Of a stretch of DNA of 38,407 bases, positions 24,583 to 34,890 are shown one piece after another; positions within the stretch are counted from its first letter, which is position 1, and the number at the start of each line of letters is the position of its first letter. Origin of the DNA: Nitrospirota bacterium (GTDB lineage: Bacteria; Nitrospirota; Nitrospiria; Nitrospirales; UBA8639); contig JAQBUF010000030.1 of assembly GCA_027623995.1 (NCBI GenBank), forward strand, positions 1 to 38,407, given 5' to 3'. The position numbers were made by a program, and so were the translations under genes. The notes below the pieces were generated by a model that was not told the DNA's origin, did no database searches, and saw nothing but the letters and a program-made list of their open reading frames with translations.

Positions 24583-24936
24583 CTAGCTTGCAAGTTGTTG
24601 ATTGGTCTCGACTCGAGCGTCTGCCCATTGTTGAGCCAGCATGTTGAGTTGGTCCATGACTGTGGTTAATTCTTGCCCTTCTTTAGTAAGTCCGTAGGTG
24701 ACCTGTGGGGGCACGGTAGGTTTGTGTTGGCGGTAGATGATCTCGGCCTTTTCGAGGGTTCGTAACCGTTCAGTCAACATTTTTGATGAAATCCCAATAA
24801 GTTGTCGCTTGAGTTGGCCAAATCGGGTAGGTCCGTTTTGATGCAGCCGACAAAGGATATAGATGGTCCACGGACCAGATAAGACACGAAGCAATGCGTC
24901 GAGGGGGCAGCCAGCTGGACTAATTGGTAAATTCAT
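24583..24936 (-). CDS. HxlR-family transcriptional regulator
   Basis: The 117-residue winged-helix protein opens with CPLDALLRVLSGPWTIYIL (Cys10 is the usual conserved Cys). It continues TRFGQLKRQLIGISSKMLTE, the recognition helix, and YRQHKPTVPPQVTYGLT, the wing. HxlR proteins often sense electrophiles through this Cys and repress a neighbouring reductase. Here no reductase is adjacent; the upstream gap (24937-25195) holds AGTA/TACT-type sites, so it may at least repress itself. Confidence 0.93.
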   Translation of the reverse strand: MNLPISPAGCPLDALLRVLSGPWTIYILCRLHQNGPTRFGQLKRQLIGISSKMLTERLRTLEKAEIIYRQHKPTVPPQVTYGLTKEGQELTTVMDQLNMLAQQWADARVETNQQLAS

Positions 24937-24947
24937 GGTTACTTTTT

Positions 24948-24985
24948 AGTACCTACTTTACTTTTGTAATCAGATACTTATAGTA
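24948..24985 (-). promoter_or_regulatory. Candidate HxlR operator
   Basis: AGTACCTACT at 24948-24957 and TACTTATAGTA at 24975-24985 are two small palindromes with the same AGTA/TACT half-sites, 17 bp apart, 12 to 49 bp before the HxlR start codon. HxlR/YodB-type repressors bind such TACT-AGTA pairs. The assignment rests on this resemblance and position. Confidence 0.5.
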
Positions 24986-25195
24986 ACTAGAAACAACGAT
25001 AAAAAACAAGAGGTCGAGGTGAACAGAATTGAAATTAAATTTTATGAATGTGCCCAAGCCTACTTGAATAAAGCGAAATATTGATTATCAGAGAGAGGTA
25101 AGCATATTTCTGGCGAAAAGGAAATGTTTGAGGGACACGATATTTCTAATTTCCCTCGAGTATAAAAGCAGCCACATGCTGCGAGGAGATATATC

Positions 25196-25378
25196 ATGAA
25201 ATGTTCAAGGTGTCAGGGGTTGGTAGTAGAGGATCAGTTGTATGATCCAGATGGGCCATACTTACACATTGCGATTTTGCGTTGTTTGAATTGCGGGGAG
25301 ACGACCTATATTAAGGACGATAAAGGCAAGGGCCAAATACAACCACAGCCCAATCGTACAGTATCTAAAGCTGCGTAA
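25196..25378 (+). CDS. Small CxxC zinc-ribbon-like protein
   Basis: The 60-residue protein has two CxxC pairs, CSRC at 3-6 and CLNC at 30-33, separated by a short beta segment (LYDPDGPYLHIAILR). This is a small zinc-ribbon pattern. GAGGAG lies 8 bp before the start. It ends 29 bp before the sigma factor gene on the same strand, so the two are probably co-transcribed. Its role is unknown. Confidence 0.75.
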   Translation: MKCSRCQGLVVEDQLYDPDGPYLHIAILRCLNCGETTYIKDDKGKGQIQPQPNRTVSKAA

Positions 25379-25407
25379 TGTTGGGTGTACAATAAAGACA
25401 ACTATCT

Positions 25408-27057
25408 ATGAATAAAACATTTGACATAATGACTCAAGACGTTGAAACGCTCTCTGACTTTGCAGCCATGCCGACTGGTATGGGCGAACCTTCGATGTCT
25501 GCATCACGCCAGAACCCATTGCAGGGTCATATGGGCGAAGAAAATACTGCGGAATCCAGAGGCCCCGTTCATGCGTTTTTAAAGGAAATGGGGCAAGTTC
25601 CCTTGCTTAAGCAAGAAGGCGAAGTCCGACTGGCCAAGCAAATTGAACAGGGCAAAGCGGATGTGTTTCATGCCTTATTTACGCTTCCCACCACACTCGA
25701 TTATTTGTGGAACGTGCATGAGCTCTTGCGTCGAGAGGAAATTTCGCTTCGAGAGGTGGTGACAATTGAGAGTGCGACTGAAGGTGAAGATGGCAAAGAC
25801 GAAAGTAGTGCTCAAAGCCAAGAAGCGTTATTAGCTCAGACCCTGGAGGGCCTTTGCTTTCTGCGCAGACAAACCAAAACTCTTAAGGGCATACTTGAAG
25901 AGCGCCTTGGGCAAAACTCGACGAAACCGCTGATGGCCAATAGTGAAAAACGCCAAGAGCAAATTCAACAAAATATTATAGAACAGATTCAACAACTCAA
26001 TCTGTCAATGGCCTTCCAGCGTCAATGTTTGGAGCGGGTCAAGGCCGAAGGTGGGAAAGTCCGTTCGTATCTTTTTGGATTACAGGAGGGTGCTCGACAA
26101 TTTGGTCTGTCAAAGGCTGAAGCCAACGCGAATGCGGCCAAACAACGTCCGAATTGGATCGCCTTGCTTTCCAAAAAACGAAACCCCCAATTATCAAAAG
26201 ATCAGGCTGAATCTCTGATGGCCAGTATGATTGATGCGCAAGCGAAATTGAATGACCTTGAAAGTGATGTGCTCTTCATGTCTGTGGTCCAGTTTCTCAA
26301 GGTGTTAGACCGTCTTGAACAGGCTGAGGCTCGCATTGAGCAAGGGAAGTCGGATCTGATCAGTGCAAACCTCCGTTTGGTCGTGAGTATTGCCAAACGA
26401 TATATGGGGCGGGGTTTACAGTTTCTGGATCTCGTTCAAGAGGGGAACCTGGGGCTGATGAAGTCCGTGGACAAATTTGAATATCAACGTGGGTTTAAAT
26501 TCAGCACCTATGCCACGTGGTGGATTCGGCAGCGCATTACGCGAGCACTCGCGGATCAAGCCAATACCATTCGTGTTCCTGTGCATATGCATGAAGCCAT
26601 GCAAAAGGTGAAGCGAGTGAAGGGGCAATTAGTCCAACGTTTAGGCCGAGAACCCAAACTCGAAGAGGTGGCCTTGGAGTTGGATCTGTCCTATGAAAAA
26701 GTTCTCGAAATCACGAACTGCATTAAAGAGCCTATGTCGCTTGATATGCCTATTGGTGATAGTGAGGATATGCGATTCGGTGATTTCATTGAAGATGTGA
26801 ATGTTCATCAACCTTATGCGGCGGCTGAACGGTTTGATGTGCAACAGAAGGTTTCCACGGCCTTAGGCGTGTTGACGGACCGTGAAGCCTATATCATCAA
26901 GAAGCGATTCGGTATCGGGTTTGAAAAAGATCACACGCTGGAAGAAATCAGCGAGGATTTTGGTGTGACCCGAGAACGTATTCGCCAAATCGAAGCCGTG
27001 GCCTTGCGCAAGCTGCGACAACCGCATTGTGTGGAAGTACTCCAAGACCTTTCATAA
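25408..27057 (+). CDS. rpoD: RpoD-type sigma-70 factor
   Basis: The 549-residue protein has region 1.2 ([20 protein letters not shown] at 54-73), a spacer domain (about 90-300), region 2 ([20 protein letters not shown], then [17 protein letters not shown] for -10 recognition), region 3 (about 392-470) and region 4 with the [23 protein letters not shown] near 510-530. It lacks a clear acidic region 1.1. The -10 and -35 contacts are those of a housekeeping-like factor. It may be the primary sigma or a close RpoD paralogue, since spacer length and N-terminus differ from E. coli. A terminator follows at 27065-27086. Confidence 0.88.
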   Translation: MNKTFDIMTQDVETLSDFAAMPTGMGEPSMSASRQNPLQGHMGEENTAESRGPVHAFLKEMGQVPLLKQEGEVRLAKQIEQGKADVFHALFTLPTTLDYLWNVHELLRREEISLREVVTIESATEGEDGKDESSAQSQEALLAQTLEGLCFLRRQTKTLKGILEERLGQNSTKPLMANSEKRQEQIQQNIIEQIQQLNLSMAFQRQCLERVKAEGGKVRSYLFGLQEGARQFGLSKAEANANAAKQRPNWIALLSKKRNPQLSKDQAESLMASMIDAQAKLNDLESDVLFMSVVQFLKVLDRLEQAEARIEQGKSDLISANLRLVVSIAKRYMGRGLQFLDLVQEGNLGLMKSVDKFEYQRGFKFSTYATWWIRQRITRALADQANTIRVPVHMHEAMQKVKRVKGQLVQRLGREPKLEEVALELDLSYEKVLEITNCIKEPMSLDMPIGDSEDMRFGDFIEDVNVHQPYAAAERFDVQQKVSTALGVLTDREAYIIKKRFGIGFEKDHTLEEISEDFGVTRERIRQIEAVALRKLRQPHCVEVLQDLS

Positions 27058-27064
27058 TCCTAAC

Positions 27065-27086
27065 GGATTCCCCTTCGGGGGAATCC
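27065..27086 (+). terminator. Hairpin terminator after the sigma factor gene
   Basis: GGATTCCCC and GGGGAATCC form a perfect 9-bp stem with a TTCG loop, 7 bp past the stop. The following sequence has only short T runs. Confidence 0.8.
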
Positions 27087-27177
27087 ACTGTCCTTTCGAG
27101 TCGTCTCCTTCCTAAAAAGAAGCGTTTTTTTGTGGACGCTGAGTTTTCTTTTGCGCGTACCTTCGAACGGAATTTTC

Positions 27178-28566
27178 GTGAAAAATCGTGTACTTCCCAA
27201 AAGGTTTCTTAGAACGCTGCTAGTTGGCTTGTGGGCCGTGTCCATTATTTTTGGTTTTCCCGTCCAAGCTCAACAGCCCATTGTGTATGTCGTTCCCGTA
27301 GAGGGGATGATTGATTTGGGTTTAGCTCCCTTTATTCAGCGAGTGTTAGATGAAGCAGAACAAGAGAATGCCAAGGCCGTGGTCCTTGAAATTAATACGT
27401 TTGGAGGCCGGGTAGATGCGGCGGTCGTGATTCGCGACGCATTGCTTGAATCCAAAGTGCCTACCGTGGCCTTCGTCAATAAGCGAGCGATTTCCGCTGG
27501 AGCTCTCATCAGTCTCGCGACCGAAACCATCGTTATGGCTGATGGCAGTACGATCGGTGCGGCCACACCAGTTCAAATAGGCGCCCCAGGTACCCCGGCC
27601 CAACCGGTGTCTGAAAAGACCGTGTCGTACATGCGAAAGGAATTTCGCGCAACGGCTGAAGCTCGCAAGCGTCCAACAGTAATTGCGGAGGCCATGGTAG
27701 ATGCGGATGTTGAAATTAAAGATGTGATTGACAAAGGAAAGTTACTCACCCTCACCACGGAAGAAGCGCTCAAGCTGAAGGTGGCTGATTTTCGGACCAA
27801 TTCCCTTGAACTTGTGCTAGAGTCCCTGGAGCTCGCCAATGCGGACGTTCGTCATGCTTCAGAGTCATGGGCCGAATCGCTCGTCCGGTTCCTCACAGAT
27901 CCGGCAGTCAGTTCGTTGCTGATGACCCTCGGGATTTTTGGCATTATTGCTGAAATTCGAATGCCAGGGTTTGGCGTTCCAGGTGTGCTGGGGCTCACGA
28001 GTCTGGCGTTGTTTTTCTGGGGACATGGGCTGGTTCGTTTGGCGGGGCTTGAAGAAATTTTAATCGTTGGGCTTGGCTTGATTCTGATTGGAATCGAAGT
28101 CTTTGTCATTCCTGGGTTTGGGATTTTCGGGGTCTTGGGAATTTCAGCCTTACTTGGTGGTCTAGGATTGAGTCTGGTTGGTGCCGGAGCCACGTCGGAG
28201 GTGATGTTGGAAGCGATAGGTCAGGTGGCCATCTCCTTGCTCGTGGCCATTGTCATTGGGCTGGTAGTGTTGCGAGTCTTTCCACGTTTGCCATTTGGAA
28301 AGCGGCTAGTTCTCGAAAAGGAACTCGTGGCGGAAGAGGGCTACGAGTCAACACCAGCAACCGATCGGCAATGGCTAGGGAAACAGGGAACATCCGGTTC
28401 AGATCTTCGACCTGCTGGGATTGCCCATTTCAATGGGCAGCGAGTCGATGTCGTGTCCGAGGGAGAGTTTATTCAAGCAGGGCAGTGGATCGAAGTGGTC
28501 CATGTCGATGGAAATAGAATCGTGGTCCGACCATGTGCAGAACCACCGGAAAGAGGGGATACGTAA
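27178..28566 (+). CDS. NfeD-family membrane serine protease (long form)
   Basis: From a GTG at 27178 the 462-residue protein has a signal peptide ([17 protein letters not shown]). A ClpP/crotonase-like protease domain (about 35-215) includes [17 protein letters not shown] and the [11 protein letters not shown] loop with Ser106, the likely nucleophile. Four or five transmembrane helices (about 240-370) follow, and a C-terminal OB-fold NfeD domain ([19 protein letters not shown]). Long NfeD proteins cleave or regulate membrane proteins together with flotillin/stomatin partners. Its stop overlaps the floA start (TAATG), so the two are coupled. Confidence 0.92.
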   Translation: MKNRVLPKRFLRTLLVGLWAVSIIFGFPVQAQQPIVYVVPVEGMIDLGLAPFIQRVLDEAEQENAKAVVLEINTFGGRVDAAVVIRDALLESKVPTVAFVNKRAISAGALISLATETIVMADGSTIGAATPVQIGAPGTPAQPVSEKTVSYMRKEFRATAEARKRPTVIAEAMVDADVEIKDVIDKGKLLTLTTEEALKLKVADFRTNSLELVLESLELANADVRHASESWAESLVRFLTDPAVSSLLMTLGIFGIIAEIRMPGFGVPGVLGLTSLALFFWGHGLVRLAGLEEILIVGLGLILIGIEVFVIPGFGIFGVLGISALLGGLGLSLVGAGATSEVMLEAIGQVAISLLVAIVIGLVVLRVFPRLPFGKRLVLEKELVAEEGYESTPATDRQWLGKQGTSGSDLRPAGIAHFNGQRVDVVSEGEFIQAGQWIEVVHVDGNRIVVRPCAEPPERGDT

Positions 28567-29543
28567 TGGGAGCAGAGACTCAAGTGTTTGGATCGCTCGG
28601 AGTCCTTTTTGTCGTGTTAGCGGCACTGGGATTTTTGTTATTTCTGATCCCTATTCCGCTATGGATTGCGGCTTGGGCGTCCAATGCCTATGTAGGGTTG
28701 ATGACGTTGATTGGCATGAGATTGCGTCGAGTTCCGCCGGGAACCATCGTGAATGCACGGATTATGGCCGTCAAAGCGGGCCTCGAAATTTCCGTGAACG
28801 ATTTAGAGGCGCATTTTCTAGCTGGCGGGAATGTGGTGCGGGTGGTCAATGCCATGATCTCTGCGGATAAGGCCAATATCCCGATAACATTTAAACGAGC
28901 TGCCGCGATTGATCTTGCGGGACGAGATGTGTTGGAGGCCGTGCAAATGTCGGTGTTGCCCAAGGTCATTGAGACGCCGCGCATTACTGCCGTGGCCAAG
29001 GATGGCATCCAGCTCATCGCCGTCTCTCGTGTGACGGTTCGGGCGAATATAGATCGCTTAGTCGGTGGTGCCGGGGAAGAGACCGTGATCGCGCGAGTTG
29101 GGGAAGGGATGGTCAGTGCGATTGGGTCCTCTCGCACGCATAAGGATGTGTTGGAGAACCCTGATGAAATTTCCAAATATATCTTGAGTAAAGGGTTGGA
29201 TTCGGGAACGGCTTTCGAAATTTTATCCATTGATATTGCCGACGTGGATGTGGGAATCAATATTGGGGCCAAACTGCAAATTGATCAAGCGGATGCGGAT
29301 AAACAAATTGCCCAAGCCAAGGCCGAAGAACGGCGTGCTATGGCCGTGGCGTTGGAACAAGAAATGAAAGCCAAAGTCGTGGAAGCGGAAGCTGAAGTCC
29401 CTCTCGCGATGGCCGAGGCCTTTCGTCAAGGGAATATGGGCATCATGGATTATTATCGAATGAAAAATGTTCAAGCCGATACTGCCATGCGCGATTCCAT
29501 CGCAGGAGGTGAAGACGATACCCCAAGTGGGCAAAAGCCATGA
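28566..29543 (+). CDS. floA: Flotillin-like protein FloA
   Basis: The 325-residue protein has an N-terminal hydrophobic hairpin ([20 protein letters not shown]), an SPFH-type domain (about 60-240: AISAD-like [38 protein letters not shown]) and a long Ala/Glu-rich coiled coil (about 245-305). This is the FloA/UPF0365 type. Flotillins organise membrane microdomains and work with NfeD. The start overlaps the nfeD stop by one base, and the stop overlaps the next gene by 4 bp. Confidence 0.94.
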   Translation: MGAETQVFGSLGVLFVVLAALGFLLFLIPIPLWIAAWASNAYVGLMTLIGMRLRRVPPGTIVNARIMAVKAGLEISVNDLEAHFLAGGNVVRVVNAMISADKANIPITFKRAAAIDLAGRDVLEAVQMSVLPKVIETPRITAVAKDGIQLIAVSRVTVRANIDRLVGGAGEETVIARVGEGMVSAIGSSRTHKDVLENPDEISKYILSKGLDSGTAFEILSIDIADVDVGINIGAKLQIDQADADKQIAQAKAEERRAMAVALEQEMKAKVVEAEAEVPLAMAEAFRQGNMGIMDYYRMKNVQADTAMRDSIAGGEDDTPSGQKP

Positions 29544-29905
29544 GTATGGAAAGTATTCTTTTTTTCATTCTAGCCCTGTTCGTCTGGGGCCTTTCCGCCG
29601 CCGCACGGTGGTTCCAGGAACAGGTGAACAGGCGTTCAACTGATGGGTTGGAGTTTGAACCGATTGAGTGGTCCTCAGATCCTGAGCTTGAAACGGTGCC
29701 AAATGTTCAAACGCTGGAAGCACCCGTCCTGAAGAAACAGCCAAGCCGTCCAATACCTGATCGTGGTAGCCTCGTCAGGCAAAAGAAAACCGGCAATCGG
29801 TTTGGCCTAGACAAGCCGCAGACTCTTCGCCAGGGAATCATCCTCATGGCCGTCCTCGGCCCCTGCCGAGCGCTTGAGCCACCCAAAGACTCAAACTCGT
29901 TTTGA
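29540..29905 (+). CDS. Third gene of the NfeD-FloA operon, small membrane protein
   Basis: The 121-residue protein has one N-terminal membrane helix ([20 protein letters not shown]) and a Pro/charged cytoplasmic linker. It ends with [19 protein letters not shown], an amphipathic motif (LRxxIxxxxxLGPxxAL) that I believe recurs in small proteins next to flotillin-type operons. The start ATG overlaps the floA stop (ATGA). It is likely a microdomain partner or adaptor. No enzymatic motif is seen. Confidence 0.75.
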   Translation: MSMESILFFILALFVWGLSAAARWFQEQVNRRSTDGLEFEPIEWSSDPELETVPNVQTLEAPVLKKQPSRPIPDRGSLVRQKKTGNRFGLDKPQTLRQGIILMAVLGPCRALEPPKDSNSF

Positions 29906-29993
29906 ATATGACGTCTCATTCAGACGTTCGCTCCGGTATCCTTCTAACAGATCAATTTCAGCTCACAGTGTTGAAATAATGTATGGCGAGGGA

Positions 29994-30022
29994 CCGTTGG
30001 GAATCAGAATGATTCCCAACGG
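29994..30022. terminator. Bidirectional hairpin terminator
   Basis: CCGTTGGGAATCA pairs perfectly with TGATTCCCAACGG around a 3-nt GAA loop, a 13-bp stem between two convergent genes (stop at 29905 on plus, stop at 30045 on minus). T runs are weak on both sides. Confidence 0.8.
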
Positions 30023-30044
30023 GACTTAAGGGACTGGACTGTAT

Positions 30045-30263
30045 TTATTGTTCCGCGTGAAGTACCTCAACATAACGAGTGTTATGCGAGTGCGTAATTT
30101 GAGTGGATAGGCTTTCTGAAGGTTGAAATAGTCCCTTGGCCGAAACGGCGACGTTGGGCGGACCTGAGGAATATCGAACTTGTTTTTTTATCCCGCACCC
30201 AGTCATCCCCATCGATAAACCTAGGCAAACAATGCTCAAAATAAACCAACGAAAATATTTCAT
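30045..30263 (-). CDS. Small lipoprotein
   Basis: From the Met at 30263 (GAGGAGG about 7 bp upstream) the 72-residue protein has a signal peptide MKYFRWFILSIVCLGLSMGM and a lipobox MTGC at about 20-23. The mature part is short and polar (GIKKQVRYSSGPPNVAVSAK). It is predicted to be a membrane-anchored lipoprotein without a known role. Upstream to 30541 there are about 280 bp without a gene. Confidence 0.7.
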   Translation of the reverse strand: MKYFRWFILSIVCLGLSMGMTGCGIKKQVRYSSGPPNVAVSAKGLFQPSESLSTQITHSHNTRYVEVLHAEQ

Positions 30264-30541
30264 GATGTTTCCTCCTCTTGAAACCACGAATTTGTGACGG
30301 TAAATCACAACTACCTTTATCTTTGTCGGATGGTGACAAGAAGATGTTGCTAGAGGGGGCGTAAAAGGTGACGTCGTGGCTATAAAGAAAGGTCTTTATC
30401 TTGAAATTGAGAGTTGTTCTTAGAGGGCTATGGAGGATGTGCCAAAGAGAGATGAGGATGACGTGTTGAATGGATGGTAGTCCTAGAGGGGGCCATCTAG
30501 GGGGTACGAATGTATCACTAGCCTCAAAACCAAATTTTTCA

Positions 30542-31249
30542 CTACGTTTCCACTTTCACGGGTATCACTTCCACGTGGACTTTGGCTAGGCCTTTTTTGT
30601 GGAAGCCGAGGCGTTTGGCGGCACCGTAGCTGAGGTCGATGATGCGTTTGCCGGATTGGGAATTGTTGACGCTGGGGAAGGGACCGCGGTCGTTGACTCT
30701 CACGATAATCCATCGGCCATTTTCCAGGTTCGTGACTTTGACATTGATGGGTAGCGGAAGATGTTTGTGTGCTGCGGTGAGCCCTCCTGGGTCAAAGGCT
30801 TCACCGTTGGCGGTCATGTGGCCACCTCGTTGTTCGCGTGTTTCTTGGCCATACCAGGAGGCAGTTCCGGTGGCTTCGTAATCTTGCGCTTCATCCATCG
30901 TCATGGGGACGTAGCGTCGGCCTTTGACCACGTAAGGCGAGGCTTTGACTCGGCCCTGTCGGATGGCTTCTTTGACGGGCAGGCCATCGATGGTTTCCAG
31001 TTCATCATGCGTCAGGGGCCAATCGTCTGGCGCCCGCACCACATTAAACGTGAATTTGCCAATATGGTAGACCACTTTAGTGACGCCAGCCGTGAGATGG
31101 TACGCGCCCTTCACCACATAATAGCCACCTTTGACCGTTCCCTTTGTAATACTCCAAGCCGCATCTAGGACGCTGCACCCTGGGAGGAGGCATATGGCGC
31201 ACAGGGCCATCAGTCTAAAAAGAGGTGTAGTGCTTGCTCTATGTTTCAT
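30542..31249 (-). CDS. rlpA: RlpA-family septal ring lytic transglycosylase
   Basis: The 235-residue lipoprotein (lipobox LLPGC, Cys25) has a Gly/Tyr/Val linker (GGYYVVKGAYHL) and a double-psi beta-barrel domain at about 127-210. The motifs are TGTASWYGQETREQRGGHMT, NGEAFDPGGLTAAH, the catalytic-type RVNDRGPF and GKRIIDLSYGAAKRLGF. RlpA removes naked glycan strands at the division septum. No SPOR domain is seen at the C-terminus, so septal targeting would need another signal. The gene stands alone. Confidence 0.92.
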   Translation of the reverse strand: MKHRASTTPLFRLMALCAICLLPGCSVLDAAWSITKGTVKGGYYVVKGAYHLTAGVTKVVYHIGKFTFNVVRAPDDWPLTHDELETIDGLPVKEAIRQGRVKASPYVVKGRRYVPMTMDEAQDYEATGTASWYGQETREQRGGHMTANGEAFDPGGLTAAHKHLPLPINVKVTNLENGRWIIVRVNDRGPFPSVNNSQSGKRIIDLSYGAAKRLGFHKKGLAKVHVEVIPVKVET

Positions 31250-31350
31250 GATCGTGTGCTGAACATGTCATTGTGTATCCGTAGAGATTGTCACTTCTTT
31301 TATATCTCATTTCAACTGAAAATTGTATTGCCCGCTTTTTTCTCTTCTGG

Positions 31351-31502
31351 GAACGTTGAAAAAAGCCGCCAGCGGCGTTCCCTGGCTTTGCCGAAGCGGC
31401 TCGCCCAGGCATAGTCGCCATTTTGCCATGCTCACGTACTAAGAGTACGCTCCGCGCGTCAAAATGGCTACGGCCTTGCTGGACGGACTTTTTTGAACAT
31501 TC
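31351..31502. repeat. 152-bp inverted-repeat intergenic element
   Basis: Outer arms GAACGTTGAAAAAAG (31351-31365) and CTTTTTTGAACATTC (31488-31502) are inverted with 13 of 15 matches. An inner pair GCCATTTTG (31417-31425) and CAAAATGGC (31460-31468) is perfect, and a GTACT/AGTAC stem lies inside. Its size, ends and nested palindromes look like a dispersed non-coding repeat rather than a simple terminator. It fills most of the 450-bp gap between rlpA and the glycosyltransferase gene, where I see no ORF. Confidence 0.6.
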
Positions 31503-31705
31503 CCTCCCACTGACGTGAGTCATCTACCCTGAAGCATTTATGGCTATTGACCATGAAATATTCAACAGGCCCCTTCTGGAATCTTCATGCCTGTGTTGTA
31601 CTGACCCAATATGATAGAGTGCTCAGCCGGTCACATTACCGTTGTTGAGTTACCGTTTTTATTATCTTCTCTCTAGCTATTTCCTGATGACGGGTAGTTG
31701 TTTTG

Positions 31706-33361
31706 ATGAAGCAAAAGGGTCTGCAATTTTGTGTGGTTCTGGTGCTTGGCCTGCTTGCGGTCTTCTGGCATCTTGATATTTCACTGTTTGTGGAAGATGA
31801 AGGTTTGTACGCCGCCATTATTGATCGGACCTTTGCGCAAGAGAATCCTTTTTACCTCACGCTGCACGGCCAAATCTACTTAAATAAACCCCCTCTGTTT
31901 TTCTGGATGGAATCCCTCGCTTCGACCTATCTTACGCCGCTGTTTGGAAGCCTCGAGGTGGCGTTGCGTATGCCCGAGTCGTTATTCAGTTTGGGGACGT
32001 TGCTGCTAACCTATCACCTAGGCGTGATTTTGTTTTCCCCGTTAGCCGGGTTTTGGGCTGGGGTGGTCGTGGCGACCACGTATCTTTTTTATTGGTATGG
32101 GCGATTGGTCTTGATGGATCCTGGGCTGACCTTTTTTATGACGGCTGGTCTGTATTGTTGGGCACGGGCCTATTTTCTTAAAAAACAAGATTGGTGGTAT
32201 ATCGTCGGGTTTGTGTTCTTGGCAGGAGGGACGATGTTTAAAGCGGCCCATGCGCTGTTGCTGCCATGCTTGGTGCTTCTGGTGTTTTTCGTGTGGCAAC
32301 GGGAGTGGGGCGTCCTGCGACGATGGCCCTTTTACGCGGGCCTTGTGGTGTTTCTGGCTATGGTCATTCCGTACTATTGGGTGTTAGGGTCGGAGTTTCG
32401 CGAGAACTTTTTCTTTAAGGAGAGCTTGGACCGGGTGATGTCTGAGCCAACGGTAGGGAATAACCCATTCTACTATTACATGATTGTAGTTTGGTTTGAT
32501 TTCTTTCCCTGGTCGGTGTTGATCCCCTCGACCTTGGGCTTGTTGTGGTATGCGCGACCCTTTGGTCCAAAGTCCAAAGAGCTGTTTTTGTTGGTGTGGA
32601 TTCTGGCGTACTTCGTGGCCTTTAGCCTGGCTCATGGAAAAACCGAACGGTATCTGTTGCCGATTGTACCGCCGATGGCCTTGGCGATTGGATATTTTTA
32701 TCATTCGGTCTTCGCTGATCTTCGACAGAAGATTTACGGTGAACGTGTGTTAAAGATCCTTCTTGGAGTCTTTTGTGTGGTGAATGTCATTGGATTGATC
32801 GTTGGCCCGTATATTTTAGAGCGCCAGCGAGGTGTATCACTTGATGCCTTTCCCTTACTTTATATTGGCGTGATGATCGGCTTGTGTTTGTGGCTCCTGT
32901 GGCAGGTCGTGTCTTCTCGCATCCACCTGGCGTTGAATGGCTTAGGGATTATTGCTGTTGGATGGTTATTTGGCATCATAGGATTTCTCCTGCCAGCCAT
33001 GGATGTAGCTGCTTCTCCACGTGCGATGTTTCAGGAAACGAAAGCGCTGTTGCCCCATCCCTATGATCCGATTCTGGCGTTTCAGCATTGGGACTGGCGG
33101 GGTGACGAAGATTTGTACTATTGGCAGTATCGGCATCCTGGCGCTGGTATCATTTCAGCTCAAAAGGAAATCACCCTGGCTTCTCGGGATCTTCTTGAAC
33201 TCGTGAATCAACAAGGGCAGGTCGTGATTTTGATGACCCCAGACCAGTTGGGAAAATTAGAAGGAGTTCCTGTGGGATTGACGTTAGAACGGTTGCGGGA
33301 TTTCGATCGAGGAAAACGTCAAATCGTGCTAGTTCGGGTTGCCAAAATAGAAGAGATGTGA
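31706..33361 (+). CDS. GT39-family glycosyltransferase (ArnT/PMT-like)
   Basis: The 551-residue protein has about 11-12 membrane helices. A first-loop VEDEGLYAA at 29-37 holds the acidic residues of the GT-C superfamily, with LNKPPLFFWMES and RMPESLFSLGTLLL in the next segment, the usual ArnT/PMT layout. The C-terminal 100 residues are soluble and periplasmic. It likely moves a sugar from a polyprenyl donor to lipid A, protein or a glycan. It precedes the dTDP-rhamnose operon by about 85 bp, so it may act on the same surface polymer, though the donor cannot be told from sequence. Confidence 0.88.
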   Translation: MKQKGLQFCVVLVLGLLAVFWHLDISLFVEDEGLYAAIIDRTFAQENPFYLTLHGQIYLNKPPLFFWMESLASTYLTPLFGSLEVALRMPESLFSLGTLLLTYHLGVILFSPLAGFWAGVVVATTYLFYWYGRLVLMDPGLTFFMTAGLYCWARAYFLKKQDWWYIVGFVFLAGGTMFKAAHALLLPCLVLLVFFVWQREWGVLRRWPFYAGLVVFLAMVIPYYWVLGSEFRENFFFKESLDRVMSEPTVGNNPFYYYMIVVWFDFFPWSVLIPSTLGLLWYARPFGPKSKELFLLVWILAYFVAFSLAHGKTERYLLPIVPPMALAIGYFYHSVFADLRQKIYGERVLKILLGVFCVVNVIGLIVGPYILERQRGVSLDAFPLLYIGVMIGLCLWLLWQVVSSRIHLALNGLGIIAVGWLFGIIGFLLPAMDVAASPRAMFQETKALLPHPYDPILAFQHWDWRGDEDLYYWQYRHPGAGIISAQKEITLASRDLLELVNQQGQVVILMTPDQLGKLEGVPVGLTLERLRDFDRGKRQIVLVRVAKIEEM

Positions 33362-33445
33362 GAAATCTTCAAGACGATATGGCACATGAGGCTAGAGGCT
33401 TATGGTAAATATTCTCATCTGTGAGCGGTGGAATCGGAGACATCA

Positions 33446-34330
33446 ATGAAGGGCATTATTCTGGCAGGTGGATCGGGGAGTCGTCTGTATCCGCTCACGA
33501 GCGCCATCAGTAAACAGATCTTGCCGGTATATGACAAGCCGATGATCTATTACCCGCTTTCGACTTTGATGCTCGCCGGCATTCGGGATATTTTGATTAT
33601 TGGCACACCGGAACATTTGCCGTTGTTTCGCCAATTGTTGAAAGATGGCCAGCAATGGGGCTTGCAGTTCTCTTATGCCGAACAGCCTCGCCCCGCTGGA
33701 CTGGCCCAAGCCTTCATCATCGGTAAGGAGTTCATCGGGCAGGACGATGTTTCTCTGATTTTGGGCGATAATATTTTCTATGGGCATGGGTTGTCTGCGA
33801 TTCTTCAACAGGAAGCGCAAGCCAAAGACGGAGCCACGGTGTTTGGATATTCGGTCAAAGATCCTGAGCGCTATGGGATTGTCGAATTGGATGCCGAAGG
33901 CCACCCCATAGGATTGGAGGAAAAGCCGAAGCACCCCAAGTCTCACTATGCGGTTACCGGATTGTATTTTTATGATAACCAGGTGGTGAATATCGCGGCG
34001 CAGTTACAGCCGTCGGCGCGAGGAGAATTGGAAATTACGGATGTCAATAAAGCGTATTTAGCACAAGGTTCGTTGCGGGTTACACTCTGGGGACGCGGGG
34101 TGGCGTGGTTGGATATGGGGACGCCAGAATCATTGCTTGAAGCCGCCAATTTCATCGAGGTGATGGAAAGCCGACAGGGATTAAAGATTGGCTGTGTTGA
34201 AGAAGTGGCATATCGCATGGGCTATATTGATGCGGAGCAGCTGAACCGGTTGGCCTATGATATGGCTGGTACCAGTTATGCGGAGTATGTGAGTCGAATC
34301 GTCAATCAGAAAGGTGCGGAGGGGCTATGA
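33446..34330 (+). CDS. rmlA: Glucose-1-phosphate thymidylyltransferase RmlA
   Basis: From the Met at 33446 the 294-residue protein starts [20 protein letters not shown], the nucleotide-binding loop (GGxGxRLxPxT). It continues [28 protein letters not shown] and [11 protein letters not shown], all RmlA hallmarks. It makes dTDP-glucose from dTTP and glucose-1-phosphate, the first step to dTDP-L-rhamnose. The stop overlaps the rmlC start by 4 bp (ATGA). Confidence 0.97.
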   Translation: MKGIILAGGSGSRLYPLTSAISKQILPVYDKPMIYYPLSTLMLAGIRDILIIGTPEHLPLFRQLLKDGQQWGLQFSYAEQPRPAGLAQAFIIGKEFIGQDDVSLILGDNIFYGHGLSAILQQEAQAKDGATVFGYSVKDPERYGIVELDAEGHPIGLEEKPKHPKSHYAVTGLYFYDNQVVNIAAQLQPSARGELEITDVNKAYLAQGSLRVTLWGRGVAWLDMGTPESLLEAANFIEVMESRQGLKIGCVEEVAYRMGYIDAEQLNRLAYDMAGTSYAEYVSRIVNQKGAEGL

Positions 34331-34890
34331 AGATTGTTGAAACCGCATTGCCAGGAGTGCTGCGAATTGAACCGCGAGTGTTTGGTGATAGCCGTGGGAT
34401 GTTTTTTGAGACCTGGCAGGCAAACCGCTACCAAAAGGCCGATGTGCCTGGTCCATTTGTGCAGTCAAACTTTGCTCAATCTCAACAGGGCGTTGTTCGG
34501 GGTCTTCATTATCAATTGAAACACCCGCAAGGGAAATTGATCTGGGTCAGTAGGGGTGAAATTTTTGATGTGGTGGTAGATATTCGGGTGGGATCGCCAA
34601 CGTTTGGCCAATGGGTTGGGGAAGTGTTATCGGAGGATAATCATTGGCAACTATACGTCCCGCCAGGATTTGCTCATGGCTATGTGGTGCTCTCTGAAAT
34701 CGCCGACGTGCATTATTTGTGTACGGACTTTTATGAACCCAACGATGAATACGGAATTCGCTGGGACGATGAGGCGTTAAAGATAGCCTGGGGAATGACT
34801 GCGCCGACGGTTTCGGAAAAAGATCAAACCTTGCCTCGCCTTCAGGATGTCTCCAAAACCAATCTGCCTTTATTGACAACTTCCTCGTGA
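34327..34890 (+). CDS. rmlC: dTDP-4-dehydrorhamnose 3,5-epimerase RmlC
   Basis: The 187-residue cupin-like protein carries [12 protein letters not shown] at 20-31, VVRGLHYQ with His61, and [20 protein letters not shown] with Tyr130, the RmlC active-site region. It epimerises dTDP-4-keto-6-deoxyglucose at C3 and C5. Translational coupling on both sides (ATGA with rmlA, GTGA with rmlD) shows one operon. Confidence 0.97.
   Translation: MKIVETALPGVLRIEPRVFGDSRGMFFETWQANRYQKADVPGPFVQSNFAQSQQGVVRGLHYQLKHPQGKLIWVSRGEIFDVVVDIRVGSPTFGQWVGEVLSEDNHWQLYVPPGFAHGYVVLSEIADVHYLCTDFYEPNDEYGIRWDDEALKIAWGMTAPTVSEKDQTLPRLQDVSKTNLPLLTTSS

Noticed and set aside
31239-31523. Minus-strand ORF upstream of rlpA
   Set aside because: It lies across the 152-bp inverted-repeat element and lacks a ribosome site and family features.
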